Source: Corynebacterium sp. p3-SID1056 (GTDB lineage: Bacteria > Actinomycetota > Actinomycetes > Mycobacteriales > Mycobacteriaceae). Taken from it: 64,000 bases of DNA. The position numbers were made by a program, and so were the translations under genes. Positions 39,830 through 48,348 of this stretch are shown here, piece after piece. The DNA lies in NCBI RefSeq assembly GCF_025152525.1, contig NZ_JALXXL010000009.1:62001-126000 (forward strand), read 5' to 3'. The notes below the pieces were generated by a model. The model saw nothing but the letters and a program-made list of their open reading frames with translations, was not told where the DNA came from and did not search any database. Each line of letters begins with the position of its first letter. The first letter of the stretch is position 1.

Positions 39830-41442
39830 TTGGTGAGCCTCTGCGCCAGCGCCCGCCGCGTCGCGCGCGTGGTGTCCACCTCGACAATGGTGATCGGGTT
39901 GGGCTGCGCTTCCAGCTCGATCAAGGTCTCCAGCAACTCCGGCAGGGTGCCTGCGTGCGCGTAGGCCGCCCCATAGGCCTCGGCCAGCTTTTCGACGCCC
40001 GCGTCATGGCTCGTCCCGAACACCCGCTCAAAGTCGCGCGCCACCGACTCCGCGCCGGCCTCCAGCGTGTGGAAGATGCCGCCGCCGTTGTCGTTGGCCA
40101 CCACGATGGTGAGGTTGCCCGGGCGTGGCTCGTCGGGGCCGATGAGGAGTCCGTTGATGTCGTGGAGGAAGGTGAGGTCGCCGACCAGGGCGACGGTGCG
40201 CGGAGCGCGGATCTCGTCCGGGTGCAGCGACTGGGTGGCCAGCGCGATGCCCACGGCTTGGGAGAGCGTGCCGTCGATACCGGCGGCTCCGCGTGCTGAG
40301 TAGGTCGACACGCCGTCGAAAGGCATGCCCACCATGCTCACGTCGCGCACTGGATTGGACGCGCCGACAACGAGCGTGTCGCCCACACCGAGTGTGTCGC
40401 ACACCGCGGCCGCAACGTGCATGCCTGTCAGCCCGAAGTTGTCCTCCTGCAGCGCATCGCGCACGGTCTGGGCGCCGACCTCGCCCGCGGCCTCGCAGAT
40501 CTTGATCCAGCTGTCCGTGGGCTGGCCCGTGGCATTGACCCTTGAGCCGCGGCGATCCGGCTGGCCGGTGAAGGTCTCGGTGCGCGAGATACCGATGACC
40601 TCGATGTCCGGGTCAGCCATCAGCGCCATGACGTCGCGGTGCAGGGTGGGGTGCCCCACCACGATGAGCTGCTCCGGCTTGGTCTCCGCGGCGAAGTCGC
40701 CGCCGTCGTGAGAGATTGCCACCTCACTTTTAGCAAAGAAGCGCGCCGCCAGCGGGTGCACCTGGTGGAAGGGGGCGGGCGCGGTCGGCTCCGCGATGGT
40801 GGGCACGTGCTCTAGGCCGGGCACGTCCCAGGCTTCGTCTCCGGCGATGACCAGGGTGTTGCGAGTCGGATCCACGTCCACTGCGCCGTGGTCGGCCCAG
40901 GTAGGCGCGGTCTCAAGTCGGCCCGGGCCGACCCGGCGCGGCTCGCCTACCGGGGCGGGCAGCGTCTCGGGTACGAGCGGGGTGTCCAGCGCGACGTTGA
41001 TGTGCACCTGGTCGGCGGCAAAGGAGACGGCCTCGGCCTCCTCGCGCGTTGCCACCTGCTGGGTGGCGGCGTAGCGGCCGAAGATACCGTCTTGCCAAAT
41101 GGTTTGCGAGGCTCCCGTGCCCACCAGGCGGGCGGGCCGGTCCGCACTGATGATGGCCAGCGGGGTGTGCGACATGTGCGCCTCCACCACGGCGGGTAGT
41201 GCGTTGGCTACCGCGGTGCCGGAGGTCATGACGACGCCGACGTGCCGGCGCTGCACACGCGCGAGGCCTAAGGCGGTGAAGGCGGCCGAGCGCTCGTCGA
41301 TACGCATGTGCACACGGATGTCCCGGCGCGCCAAGAGTGCGTACGCGAGCGGCGAGTTGCGCGAGCCCGGGCTCATGACCACGTCAGTGACGTTGTCTGC
41401 CAGGCGTTGGGCGATGATGCGGGCCAGCTCAAGCGATTCCAT
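39826..41442 (-). CDS. menD: SEPHCHC synthase MenD
   Basis: This is a 538-aa thiamine-diphosphate enzyme that joins isochorismate and 2-oxoglutarate, the first committed step of menaquinone synthesis. Family signatures are VVMSPGSRNSPLAYAL and IDERSAAFTALGLARV in the PYR domain, SADRPARLVGTGASQTI, and the ThDP site GDLTFLHDINGLL with VVANDNGGGIF. The length is normal. TAGAAT lies 8 nt before the ATG, suggesting a leaderless start. Confidence 0.96.
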   Translation of the reverse strand: MESLELARIIAQRLADNVTDVVMSPGSRNSPLAYALLARRDIRVHMRIDERSAAFTALGLARVQRRHVGVVMTSGTAVANALPAVVEAHMSHTPLAIISADRPARLVGTGASQTIWQDGIFGRYAATQQVATREEAEAVSFAADQVHINVALDTPLVPETLPAPVGEPRRVGPGRLETAPTWADHGAVDVDPTRNTLVIAGDEAWDVPGLEHVPTIAEPTAPAPFHQVHPLAARFFAKSEVAISHDGGDFAAETKPEQLIVVGHPTLHRDVMALMADPDIEVIGISRTETFTGQPDRRGSRVNATGQPTDSWIKICEAAGEVGAQTVRDALQEDNFGLTGMHVAAAVCDTLGVGDTLVVGASNPVRDVSMVGMPFDGVSTYSARGAAGIDGTLSQAVGIALATQSLHPDEIRAPRTVALVGDLTFLHDINGLLIGPDEPRPGNLTIVVANDNGGGIFHTLEAGAESVARDFERVFGTSHDAGVEKLAEAYGAAYAHAGTLPELLETLIELEAQPNPITIVEVDTTRATRRALAQRLTK

Positions 41443-41453
41443 GGTGGCCTATT

Positions 41454-42044
41454 CTAGCCCGCGCCTATTGGCCCTGAAGCAGCCCTTCGGCCCCCCTGGC
41501 GCAGCTCGTCAAAGATGTCCTGGGCGCTCTCGCGCACTTCGTCGGGGACCTCTACCGGCGGTGCCTCGGGCAGCTCGGTGGGAAGTGGCTCCTCGCGATC
41601 TGCGTCGCGAGTGTCCCGGCTGTCGCGGTCGCCGAAGAGCGAGGGCCGCTTCGTGGTAGTCGCGGTCGTGGTGATGGTTTCCGTCTGCGTATTGGTCACG
41701 GTCACCGGCGGCTTGGAGGCTTCGGCGGAAGCTCCCCGCCACAAGAAGAATAAGACGATGCCGGCGGCCAGCGCGATGGCGAGCAGGACGCCGAGCACCG
41801 TCGCCAGCGTGTTGGAGCGCTCCTCCGGCGCTTGCGGCGGGCCGGGCGGGTTCGGCTGCGTGTACTGGGGCTGCTCGTACTGCCCGTAGTCGTAGTACTG
41901 CTCCTGGTACTGGTCCCGGTAGGGCTGCTGCGGGTACTCCGGCTGCTGCCGTGCTTGCTCGGCGGGATCCGGAAAGTACTGCTTCGGGCGGGGTTTGCGC
42001 GGTTCTTCCTCCGGAACGCCAAACTGGCGCGTCTGGTTATCCAT
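41454..42044 (-). CDS. Pro/Gln/Tyr-rich single-pass membrane protein
   Basis: This is a 196-aa protein. A cytosolic Pro/Gln/Tyr-rich region (residues 1-75, QQPYRDQYQEQYYDYGQYEQP) leads to one membrane segment (TLATVLGVLLAIALAAGIVLFFLW), then a Thr-rich and acidic extracytoplasmic part. The end may be altered: in a run of six C (41491-41496, plus strand), one base fewer would give the ending LRQGAEGLLQGQ and a stop at 41465, which looks more natural than RRAASGPIGAG. The function is unknown. It precedes menD by 11 nt. Confidence 0.7.
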   Translation of the reverse strand: MDNQTRQFGVPEEEPRKPRPKQYFPDPAEQARQQPEYPQQPYRDQYQEQYYDYGQYEQPQYTQPNPPGPPQAPEERSNTLATVLGVLLAIALAAGIVLFFLWRGASAEASKPPVTVTNTQTETITTTATTTKRPSLFGDRDSRDTRDADREEPLPTELPEAPPVEVPDEVRESAQDIFDELRQGGRRAASGPIGAG

Positions 42045-42083
42045 GGGGATAGCCTAACGCGCCAGTTGTAGCAGGGTTGTAAT

Positions 42084-43664
42084 CTACAGCACCAGCCCGA
42101 AGACGGGGACTGCGAGGAAGTAGGTGGCCAGGGAGATCAGGACCAGTGCGATGGCGTTGAGCCACACGCCGCCCTTGATCATCTCTCCCATGGTGACGTA
42201 GCCCGAGGAGTACGCGATGGCGTTCGGCGGGGTCGCCACCGGCAGCATGAAGGCACAGGTTGCGGACAAAGCGACCGGGATGGCCAGCAGCAGGATGTTC
42301 ATGTCGGTGGCCTCGGTCAGCCCGATACCCACGGCGACGCCGCCCATGATCGGCAGGAAGGTCGCCGCGGTTGCGGTGTTGGAGGTCAGCTCGGTGAGGA
42401 TGAGCACCAGCGCGGCAATCGCGAAGATGAGCAGGAATATCGGCAGCACAGCCAGTCCCTTCGCCGCCTCACCGATCCACAGGGACAGGCCGGTGGAGGT
42501 GAACATCGCGGACAGGGACAGGCCGCCGCCGAAGAGCAGGAGTACGTCCCACGGCATCTCGTTGGCGGTCTCCCAATCAAGCAGGCGCTTGCCGTTCTTC
42601 ATGCCCGGCACGATGAACATGAGCAGGCCGGCGATGATGCCCACGATGGCGTCGTGGTAGGGGAAGTCCCACCCGTAGTGGTCGCGCGCCAGCGGCAGGA
42701 AGACCCACGTCAGGGCTGCAAGTGCGAAGATGATGCCGGCGGCGATCTGCGCGAAGGTCCAGGGGCCGAGCTTGCGGATCTCGTCCTGGATCAGCTCACG
42801 ACCGCCCGGAATCTGGTCAATCTCCGGCTTGAACACGGTGATCAGTACCAGCCACGCGATGACGGTGAACACGATGGCCACCGGCATACCGACGATCATC
42901 CACTGCCCGAAGCCAATGTTGATGTCATGGGCTTCCTTCATGTAGCCCTGCAGCAGCGCGTTCGGCGGGGTACCGATCAGGGTGCCCAGCGAGCCGATAG
43001 AGGCGGAGTACGCGATGGCGAGCATGAGCGCTGTGGCGAACTTCTTCTGGTTCTGCATTCCGCCGACGGAATCTGCGGTGAGCATGAGCACCGAGGTGCC
43101 GATCGGCAGCATGACCACGGCGGTTGCCGTGTTAGAGACCCACATGGACATGAAGCCGGTGGCCAGCATGAAGCCTAAGATGATGCGCTTTGGGCTGGTG
43201 CCGACGATCTTGACCACCACGAGCGCAAGTCGGCGGTGCAGGTTCCAGCGCTGCAGGCCAAGCGCCATGAGGAAGCCACCCATGAACAGGAAGATCGTGG
43301 CGGAGGCGTAGGGGGAGGACACCTTGGAGAACTCCGCCACGCCCATGACTGGGAAGATGGCAATGGGCAAAAGCGCCGTCGCCGCCAGCGGGATCGCCTC
43401 GGTCATCCACCACACGGCCATGAGCGCGGTGGTGGCGGCGACGACGCGCATCGCCTGGGCGGTGTACTCCGCTTCCGGGTCCGCCCCGGAGGACTGGGCG
43501 ACCGTCTCGGGGGCGTTCGCCGGGAAGATAAACCAAATGAGCGCGGCGAGTGCCACGCCCACAATCAAGCCGATGAGTTGGCGGCGCCATTCGCCTGGTT
43601 CTGGGGCTTTGGCCAGATCACCATCCGACAGCGCGGAAGAATCGTGCACAACGGGGGTAGACAT
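42084..43664 (-). CDS. DASS-family (SLC13) dicarboxylate/sodium symporter
   Basis: This is a 526-aa transporter with about 12 membrane segments. The paired substrate/sodium sites of the DASS family are visible: SNTATAVVMLPIGTSV near the N-terminal half (SNT motif) and ELTSNTATAATFLPIMGGVA in the C-terminal half. In C. glutamicum such proteins import succinate, fumarate and malate. The substrate is inferred. A TGTGA-4nt-TCACA element lies upstream (43715-43728), shorter than a normal GlxR site. Confidence 0.9.
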   Translation of the reverse strand: MSTPVVHDSSALSDGDLAKAPEPGEWRRQLIGLIVGVALAALIWFIFPANAPETVAQSSGADPEAEYTAQAMRVVAATTALMAVWWMTEAIPLAATALLPIAIFPVMGVAEFSKVSSPYASATIFLFMGGFLMALGLQRWNLHRRLALVVVKIVGTSPKRIILGFMLATGFMSMWVSNTATAVVMLPIGTSVLMLTADSVGGMQNQKKFATALMLAIAYSASIGSLGTLIGTPPNALLQGYMKEAHDINIGFGQWMIVGMPVAIVFTVIAWLVLITVFKPEIDQIPGGRELIQDEIRKLGPWTFAQIAAGIIFALAALTWVFLPLARDHYGWDFPYHDAIVGIIAGLLMFIVPGMKNGKRLLDWETANEMPWDVLLLFGGGLSLSAMFTSTGLSLWIGEAAKGLAVLPIFLLIFAIAALVLILTELTSNTATAATFLPIMGGVAVGIGLTEATDMNILLLAIPVALSATCAFMLPVATPPNAIAYSSGYVTMGEMIKGGVWLNAIALVLISLATYFLAVPVFGLVL

Positions 43665-43809
43665 GCCCCACCTACTTTCCTACCGTTCCAATACAGTGTT
43701 TACAGGGTGTTTGGTGTGATTTTTCACATGCACCTGTACTGAAAATTTTAACGCACCGGGTGTAAAACCAAACATTTGGGCAGTGGCTCCCCCGCATACC
43801 CCACACCTG

Positions 43810-44772
43810 CTACCCCCGTATGTAGGGAAGGCAGTCACGCACCCGCTCGTGCCACCACTGCTCGCGTGCGGGTGCCGCACGCAGGCCGTGGAGGCGCTCC
43901 GGATCGGGGGTGGTGCGGGTGACGGCGAGGCGGCCGTCGACAAGCGGGCGGGGCTCGGCAACGTCTTCGACGAACAGGTTTTGCGTGGCCAGTCCGGCCG
44001 CCCGCGAGCCGGTGAGCTTCGCCGCGATCAGGCCGGCGTCCATGCCGACCGCCGTATCGAGCGCGCTGGCCACGGTGATGTCCAGGCCCAGCTCGCGCGA
44101 GATGCGCAACAACGGCCGCACTCCCCCGAGCGGGGCGACCTTGCACACGGCCACGTCGGCTGCGGCCAGCTCGGCGACGCGGTAGGGGTCGCTGGCTTTG
44201 CGGATCGACTCGTCCGCCGCGATCGGGGTGTCCACGCGGCGCCGCACCTCGGCGAGCTCCTCGACGCTGCTGCAGGGCTGCTCGACGTACTCCAGCTCCG
44301 CGATCCGGGCGAAAGACGCGATCGCCTCGCAGGCCTCGTCGACGCTCCAGGCGCGGTTGGCGTCCACGCGCAGGCGCGCCTCAGGCCGCAGGGTGTGGAC
44401 GCGGGAAAGGCGGGCGGTGTCGTCGGCAAGCGATTGGCCTGGCTCGGCCACCTTGATCTTGAAGGTGGATACGCCTTGCGGGTAGCGCGCGAGCACCGCC
44501 TCGACCTGCTCGGCGGGCACGGCGGGGACGGTGCCGTTGACCTCGACTGCGCCTGCGGCTTCAGGCAGGCCCGTAAATGCGGCCTCGATCCCGGCGCGCA
44601 GCCAGGCGGCGGATTCTTTCGGCCCGTACTCGATAAAGGGTGCAAACTCACCCCAGCCAGCGGGGCCGTCGATGAGCAGCGCCTCACGGGTGGTGATACC
44701 GCGAAATCGCACGGCCATGGGGAGGGCGACGACGTGCGCGCGCTCCAGGATTTCTTCAGCGGTGGGCAACAT
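43810..44772 (-). CDS. menC: o-succinylbenzoate synthase MenC
   Basis: This is a 320-aa enolase-superfamily enzyme that dehydrates SHCHC to o-succinylbenzoate. Catalytic segments are STFKIKVAEPG (Lys-x-Lys), RLRVDANRAW (Asp), ELEYVEQPC (Glu), PIAADESIR (Asp) and VCKVAPLGG (Lys). I chose the ATG at 44772; the long upstream extension of the frame runs into feoC. It starts 10 nt after the feoC stop, making it the last gene of feoA-feoB-feoC-menC. Confidence 0.93.
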   Translation of the reverse strand: MLPTAEEILERAHVVALPMAVRFRGITTREALLIDGPAGWGEFAPFIEYGPKESAAWLRAGIEAAFTGLPEAAGAVEVNGTVPAVPAEQVEAVLARYPQGVSTFKIKVAEPGQSLADDTARLSRVHTLRPEARLRVDANRAWSVDEACEAIASFARIAELEYVEQPCSSVEELAEVRRRVDTPIAADESIRKASDPYRVAELAAADVAVCKVAPLGGVRPLLRISRELGLDITVASALDTAVGMDAGLIAAKLTGSRAAGLATQNLFVEDVAEPRPLVDGRLAVTRTTPDPERLHGLRAAPAREQWWHERVRDCLPYIRG

Positions 44773-44782
44773 GCCCTTGACG

Positions 44783-45031
44783 TTAGCGCCGCCCCAGCAC
44801 CAGAGCCACCGGCCCTGTCGATGCCTGGCACGCGCCCTTGACCGCGCAGCCGCCGCATCCCCCGGTGCAGGAATCCTTGAGGTACTCGCGCTGCAGATGC
44901 CCAAGGGCCTCCAGCTTTTCGACGATCGCGTCCACCGTCTCCCGCCGCAACCCCGAACGCGCGGCGATGTCGGCGCGGCTGACGGCACCGTCCTCGATCG
45001 CGGACATGACTGCGCGCATCGGGCTCGCCAT
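44783..45031 (-). CDS. FeoC-like winged-helix protein with Cys cluster
   Basis: This is an 82-aa protein. An N-terminal winged helix (SRADIAARSGLRRETVDAIVEKLEALGHLQ) is followed by a cysteine cluster CTGGCGGCAVKGAC, which could hold an iron-sulfur cluster as in FeoC proteins. It starts immediately after the feoB stop. In other bacteria FeoC controls FeoB stability or expression. Confidence 0.8.
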   Translation of the reverse strand: MASPMRAVMSAIEDGAVSRADIAARSGLRRETVDAIVEKLEALGHLQREYLKDSCTGGCGGCAVKGACQASTGPVALVLGRR

Positions 45032-46999
45032 CTATAGCACCACCTTCAGGATTTGGAAGGCACCGACCGCCAGCACCCAGGCCATGGCAAGCTGCAACGC
45101 GAAGCCGAAGCACGTCCACTTCAGCCCAATCTCGCGGCGCTGTGCGGCGAGCGTGGCCACGCACGGCGTGTAGGCGAGCAGGAAGAGCATAAACGCCCAG
45201 ACCGCGGCGGTGGCGTGCCCGCCGGAGGCGGCGTCGAAGTCCTCGCGGATGGCTGCCGCCAGCGAGGCGTCGGTGCTCTCGATGGCCGCAGCCGCATCCT
45301 CAGTGGTGCTGGTACCCGCGGTCACCGGCTCGCCCAGCCCGTAGGTCTGCGCCCAGCTGGAGATCACGGCCTCCTTGGCCACGAACCCCGTGATCAGCGG
45401 GCCAGCGAGCGACCAGGAGTCGAAACCCGCGGGCGCGAAGACTGGGGCGATGGTCTCGGAGACTGCGCCGTAGACCGACTCCTGGGGCGTGACCTCGCCG
45501 AAAGCGGGCGCGTCGTCGGCGGCGAAGTTCGCGGGCGTGGACTGCAGCGCCCACACCGCGACCACGGTGATCACGATGATCTTGCCCGCGGTTTCCAAGA
45601 AGCCACGGAGGCGCACCCACATCACGCTCAGCGCCAGGCGCGCGCCCGGCAGCTGGTAAGCGGGCAGGTCGATGACCAGCGGGGCGGCACCCATCGTGGC
45701 CCACAGGGTGCGCCGCAGCACGATGCCCGTGCACACCACCAGCGCGATAGAGATCAGGTACATGAGGAAGACGACCGAGCCCGCGTGCTCCGGGAAGAAG
45801 GTCGCCGCCAGCATCACGTACACGGTCAGCCGCGCCGAGCAGGAAGTGAAAGGCACGAGCAGCGCGGTGAGCAGCCGGTGGCGCTTATCCCCCAGCACGC
45901 GCGTCGCGGAAATAGCGGGCACGTTGCAGCCAAAGCCCACGATCAGCGGGATGAACGCCTTGCCCGGCAGCCCCATCGCCCGCATGACCCGGTCGGCCAC
46001 CACGGCCGCGCGCGCCATGTAGCCGGAGTCTTCCAGCACCGCGAGGCACAAGAACATGAGCGCCATGAGCGGGGCGAAGGTGAGCACCATGCCCACGCCG
46101 CCGATCAGCCCGTCGATGACCAGGCCCTGCAGCCAGGCGATATCGGGCAGCACTCGCGCGACAAGCTCGGAGATCGGCCCGGTAAACAGCGCCTCGAGCC
46201 CATCCTGCAGCGGCGCGGCCACCGTGGTGGTGATTTGGAAGACCAGCCACATCGCGGCGAGGAAGATCAGCGGCCCGGCGACCGGGTGCAGCACGAGTTT
46301 GTCGATGCGCTCGCTTGCGGTCTCGCGGGGCTCGTCGCCAAGCTTGGCGCGCTTAAGCGCCGCATCGACCCAGGCGAAGCGGGCGTCTGCCAGGGCAAAC
46401 TCATCCGTCTCCACGGTTGGGCGCAGGGTGTAAGCGGGCAGGACCAGTTGCTTCTCGACGTTTTCCCGCAGCCTTCCTACTTCCCTCTTCCTCGGATCCA
46501 CCGCCACCACGGGCACGCCGAGCGCGGATGCCAGCGCCTCCGGATCCACCGGCACGCCAGCAGCCTCGGCCACGTCCATCTTGGTCAGCGCGACCACGAT
46601 GCGGTACGCAACCTCCGCCAGCTGCGCGACCATGTAGAGCCCGCGCGCGATATTGGAGGCGTCCACCGCCACGACGACGAGGTCGGGGCGCTCGGCCGCC
46701 GGGCGCTCCAGCAGGAGCTCGCGGGTGAGCTCCTCGTCGGGGCTTTGCGGGTCGAGCGAGTATGCGCCCGGGAAATCGATGACGTTGATTGCCTCGCCCG
46801 CGTGCTTCCACACGCCGCGCGAGACCTCCACGGAGGTGCCCGGCCAGTTGCCCGTCTTCACCTTCGCGCCGGTCAGCGCGTTGAAGAGCGTGGATTTACC
46901 GGCGTTCGGCGCGCCGATGAGCGCAACCGTGGGCTCGCCTGCGGCCGCCTCGTTCGGGGCTGGCGCGCAGCACGAGGGCACGGTGTGCAGCTCGCTCAT
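45032..46999 (-). CDS. feoB: ferrous iron transporter FeoB
   Basis: This is a 655-aa transporter. The N-terminal GTPase has G1 GAPNAGKST, G3 DFPGAY and G4 TKMD. Gate regions in the membrane part (VGFGCNVPAISATRVL; PFTSCSARLTVYV) carry the conserved Cys residues. It is somewhat shorter than E. coli FeoB. The start overlaps the feoA stop by 4 nt. Confidence 0.96.
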   Translation of the reverse strand: MSELHTVPSCCAPAPNEAAAGEPTVALIGAPNAGKSTLFNALTGAKVKTGNWPGTSVEVSRGVWKHAGEAINVIDFPGAYSLDPQSPDEELTRELLLERPAAERPDLVVVAVDASNIARGLYMVAQLAEVAYRIVVALTKMDVAEAAGVPVDPEALASALGVPVVAVDPRKREVGRLRENVEKQLVLPAYTLRPTVETDEFALADARFAWVDAALKRAKLGDEPRETASERIDKLVLHPVAGPLIFLAAMWLVFQITTTVAAPLQDGLEALFTGPISELVARVLPDIAWLQGLVIDGLIGGVGMVLTFAPLMALMFLCLAVLEDSGYMARAAVVADRVMRAMGLPGKAFIPLIVGFGCNVPAISATRVLGDKRHRLLTALLVPFTSCSARLTVYVMLAATFFPEHAGSVVFLMYLISIALVVCTGIVLRRTLWATMGAAPLVIDLPAYQLPGARLALSVMWVRLRGFLETAGKIIVITVVAVWALQSTPANFAADDAPAFGEVTPQESVYGAVSETIAPVFAPAGFDSWSLAGPLITGFVAKEAVISSWAQTYGLGEPVTAGTSTTEDAAAAIESTDASLAAAIREDFDAASGGHATAAVWAFMLFLLAYTPCVATLAAQRREIGLKWTCFGFALQLAMAWVLAVGAFQILKVVL

Positions 47000-47253
47000 C
47001 GGGCTTCAACCTCAATTTGGCGCAGCGCCTCGGTACCGAGCGCGTAGCGGGTGCTGCCAAGTTTGACCACTCGGCCACCGCCGGAGGTCTTTTGCGCGAT
47101 GGTGACTTGCGCGCCGGGGCGCAAGCCCAGTTCGCTGAGCCGGCGGGCGGCTTGGGGTGCCGCGTTGACAGCGCAGATGGTGGCGCATTGGCCGACGTGG
47201 ACGTCGCAAAGCTGGCATTGCGCAAGGTCGGCGGTGATGGTCTGGGATCTCAT
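46996..47253 (-). CDS. feoA: FeoA family protein
   Basis: This is an 85-aa SH3-like protein (LSELGLRPGAQVTIAQKTSGGGRVVKLGSTRYALG) needed for FeoB function. It has an extra N-terminal Cys/His segment (CQLCDVHVGQCATIC) that may bind metal. First gene of the operon. TTTAAT ends 6 nt before the ATG, suggesting a leaderless mRNA, and a DtxR-like box lies just upstream. Confidence 0.9.
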   Translation of the reverse strand: MRSQTITADLAQCQLCDVHVGQCATICAVNAAPQAARRLSELGLRPGAQVTIAQKTSGGGRVVKLGSTRYALGTEALRQIEVEAR

Positions 47254-47259
47254 AGTTCC

Positions 47260-47296
47260 ATTAAACTCCCCAATGGTTTAGGTAAGCAATACCTAA
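47260..47296 (-). promoter_or_regulatory. feoA promoter with DtxR-like iron box
   Basis: TTAGGTAAGCAATACCTAA (47278-47296) is a 19-bp palindrome close to the DtxR consensus TTAGGTTAGCCTAACCTAA; the six outer bases of each arm match. It covers the -35 region upstream of TTTAAT (47260-47265). It also lies 31 nt upstream of menB on the other strand. Confidence 0.75.
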
Positions 47297-47314
47297 CCTG
47301 CATACGGGGGTAGG

Positions 47315-47320
47315 TAGGCT
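47315..47320 (+). promoter_or_regulatory. -10 box of a leaderless menB transcript
   Basis: TAGGCT ends 7 nt before the menB ATG, with no ribosome site between. The same hexamer sits in the same position before menE. Confidence 0.55.
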
Positions 47321-47327
47321 CTACCCC

Positions 47328-48260
47328 ATGAGTTACACCACTGACCAGCCCTTCGACCCCACCCAGTGGCGCAGCGTCGAAGGCTTCGACTTCACCGACA
47401 TCACCTACCACCGCCACGTCGGCGAATCGCGCGCGGACGGCATCGTGCGCATCGCCTTCGACCGCCCCGAGGTACGCAACGCGTTTCGCCCCCACACGGT
47501 CGACGAGCTCTACCAAGCGCTCGACCACGCGCGGCGCGATCCCTCCGTGGGCGTCGTGCTGCTGACCGGCAACGGGCCGAGCGAGAAGGACGGAGGCTGG
47601 GCCTTCTGCTCCGGCGGCGACCAGCGCATCCGCGGTCGCTCCGGCTACCAGTACGCGGGCGGCGAGACTGCCGAGACCGTGGACACTGCGCGCGTGAAGG
47701 CGGAGGGCGGGCGCCTGCACATCCTCGAGGTGCAGCGTCTGATCCGCACGATGCCGAAGGTGGTGATTGCGGTGGTGAACGGCTGGGCGGCCGGCGGTGG
47801 GCACTCGCTGCACGTGGTGTGCGATTTGACCATCGCCTCGCGCGAGGAGGCGCGCTTCAAGCAGACGGACGCCGACGTCGGCTCCTTCGACGCCGGCTAC
47901 GGGTCTGCGTATTTGGCCAAGATGGTGGGGCAAAAGTTCGCCCGCGAGATCTTCTTCCTGGGCCGCACCTACTCCGCCGAGGACATGCGGCGCATGGGCG
48001 CGGTGAACATCGTGGCTGACCATGAGGCCTTGGAAGACGAGGCCATCCAGGTCGCCCGCGAAATCAACGGCAAGTCCCCCACCGCGCAGCGCATGCTGAA
48101 GTTCGCCTTCAACCTTGTCGACGACGGCCTCATGGGCCAACAGGTTTTCGCCGGCGAGGCCACCCGCCTGGCCTACATGACCGACGAGGCCGTCGAGGGC
48201 CGCGACTCCTTCCTGGAGAAGCGCGACCCCCGCTGGGACGAGTTCCCGTTCTACTACTAG
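47328..48260 (+). CDS. menB: 1,4-dihydroxy-2-naphthoyl-CoA synthase MenB
   Basis: This 310-aa crotonase-fold enzyme closes the naphthoate ring of menaquinone. MenB features are present: FCSGGDQRIRGRSGYQY (oxyanion and loop), GWAAGGGHSLHVVCDLTIAS, and DAGYGSAYLAKMVGQK. The C-terminus FLEKRDPRWDEFPFYY is typical. It is divergent from feoABC-menC. Confidence 0.96.
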   Translation: MSYTTDQPFDPTQWRSVEGFDFTDITYHRHVGESRADGIVRIAFDRPEVRNAFRPHTVDELYQALDHARRDPSVGVVLLTGNGPSEKDGGWAFCSGGDQRIRGRSGYQYAGGETAETVDTARVKAEGGRLHILEVQRLIRTMPKVVIAVVNGWAAGGGHSLHVVCDLTIASREEARFKQTDADVGSFDAGYGSAYLAKMVGQKFAREIFFLGRTYSAEDMRRMGAVNIVADHEALEDEAIQVAREINGKSPTAQRMLKFAFNLVDDGLMGQQVFAGEATRLAYMTDEAVEGRDSFLEKRDPRWDEFPFYY

Positions 48261-48283
48261 GCGGTCCCGCGTTATCCGGCTAG

Positions 48284-48348
48284 ACAGCGCAAGTTGCAGA
48301 TCGATTTTCGCCGTTTTTGAGGGTTAAACGATGTGCAAGTTGCGCTGT
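48284..48348. repeat. imperfect inverted repeat after menB
   Basis: Two 20-nt arms (48284-48303 and 48329-48348) are reverse complements with 2 mismatches; each contains GCAAGTTGC. It lies between convergent menB and the ABC permease gene, and includes TTTTTG in the loop, so it could act as a bidirectional terminator or be a small mobile repeat. Confidence 0.65.

Noticed and set aside
43715..43728. GlxR/CRP-type site upstream of the dicarboxylate transporter
   Set aside because: The half-sites TGTGA and TCACA are present, but separated by 4 nt instead of 6, so I do not annotate it as a functional GlxR site.
45053..47047. A 664-codon open frame opposite feoB
   Set aside because: Antisense shadow of feoB; composition is Arg/His/Gly-rich without motifs.
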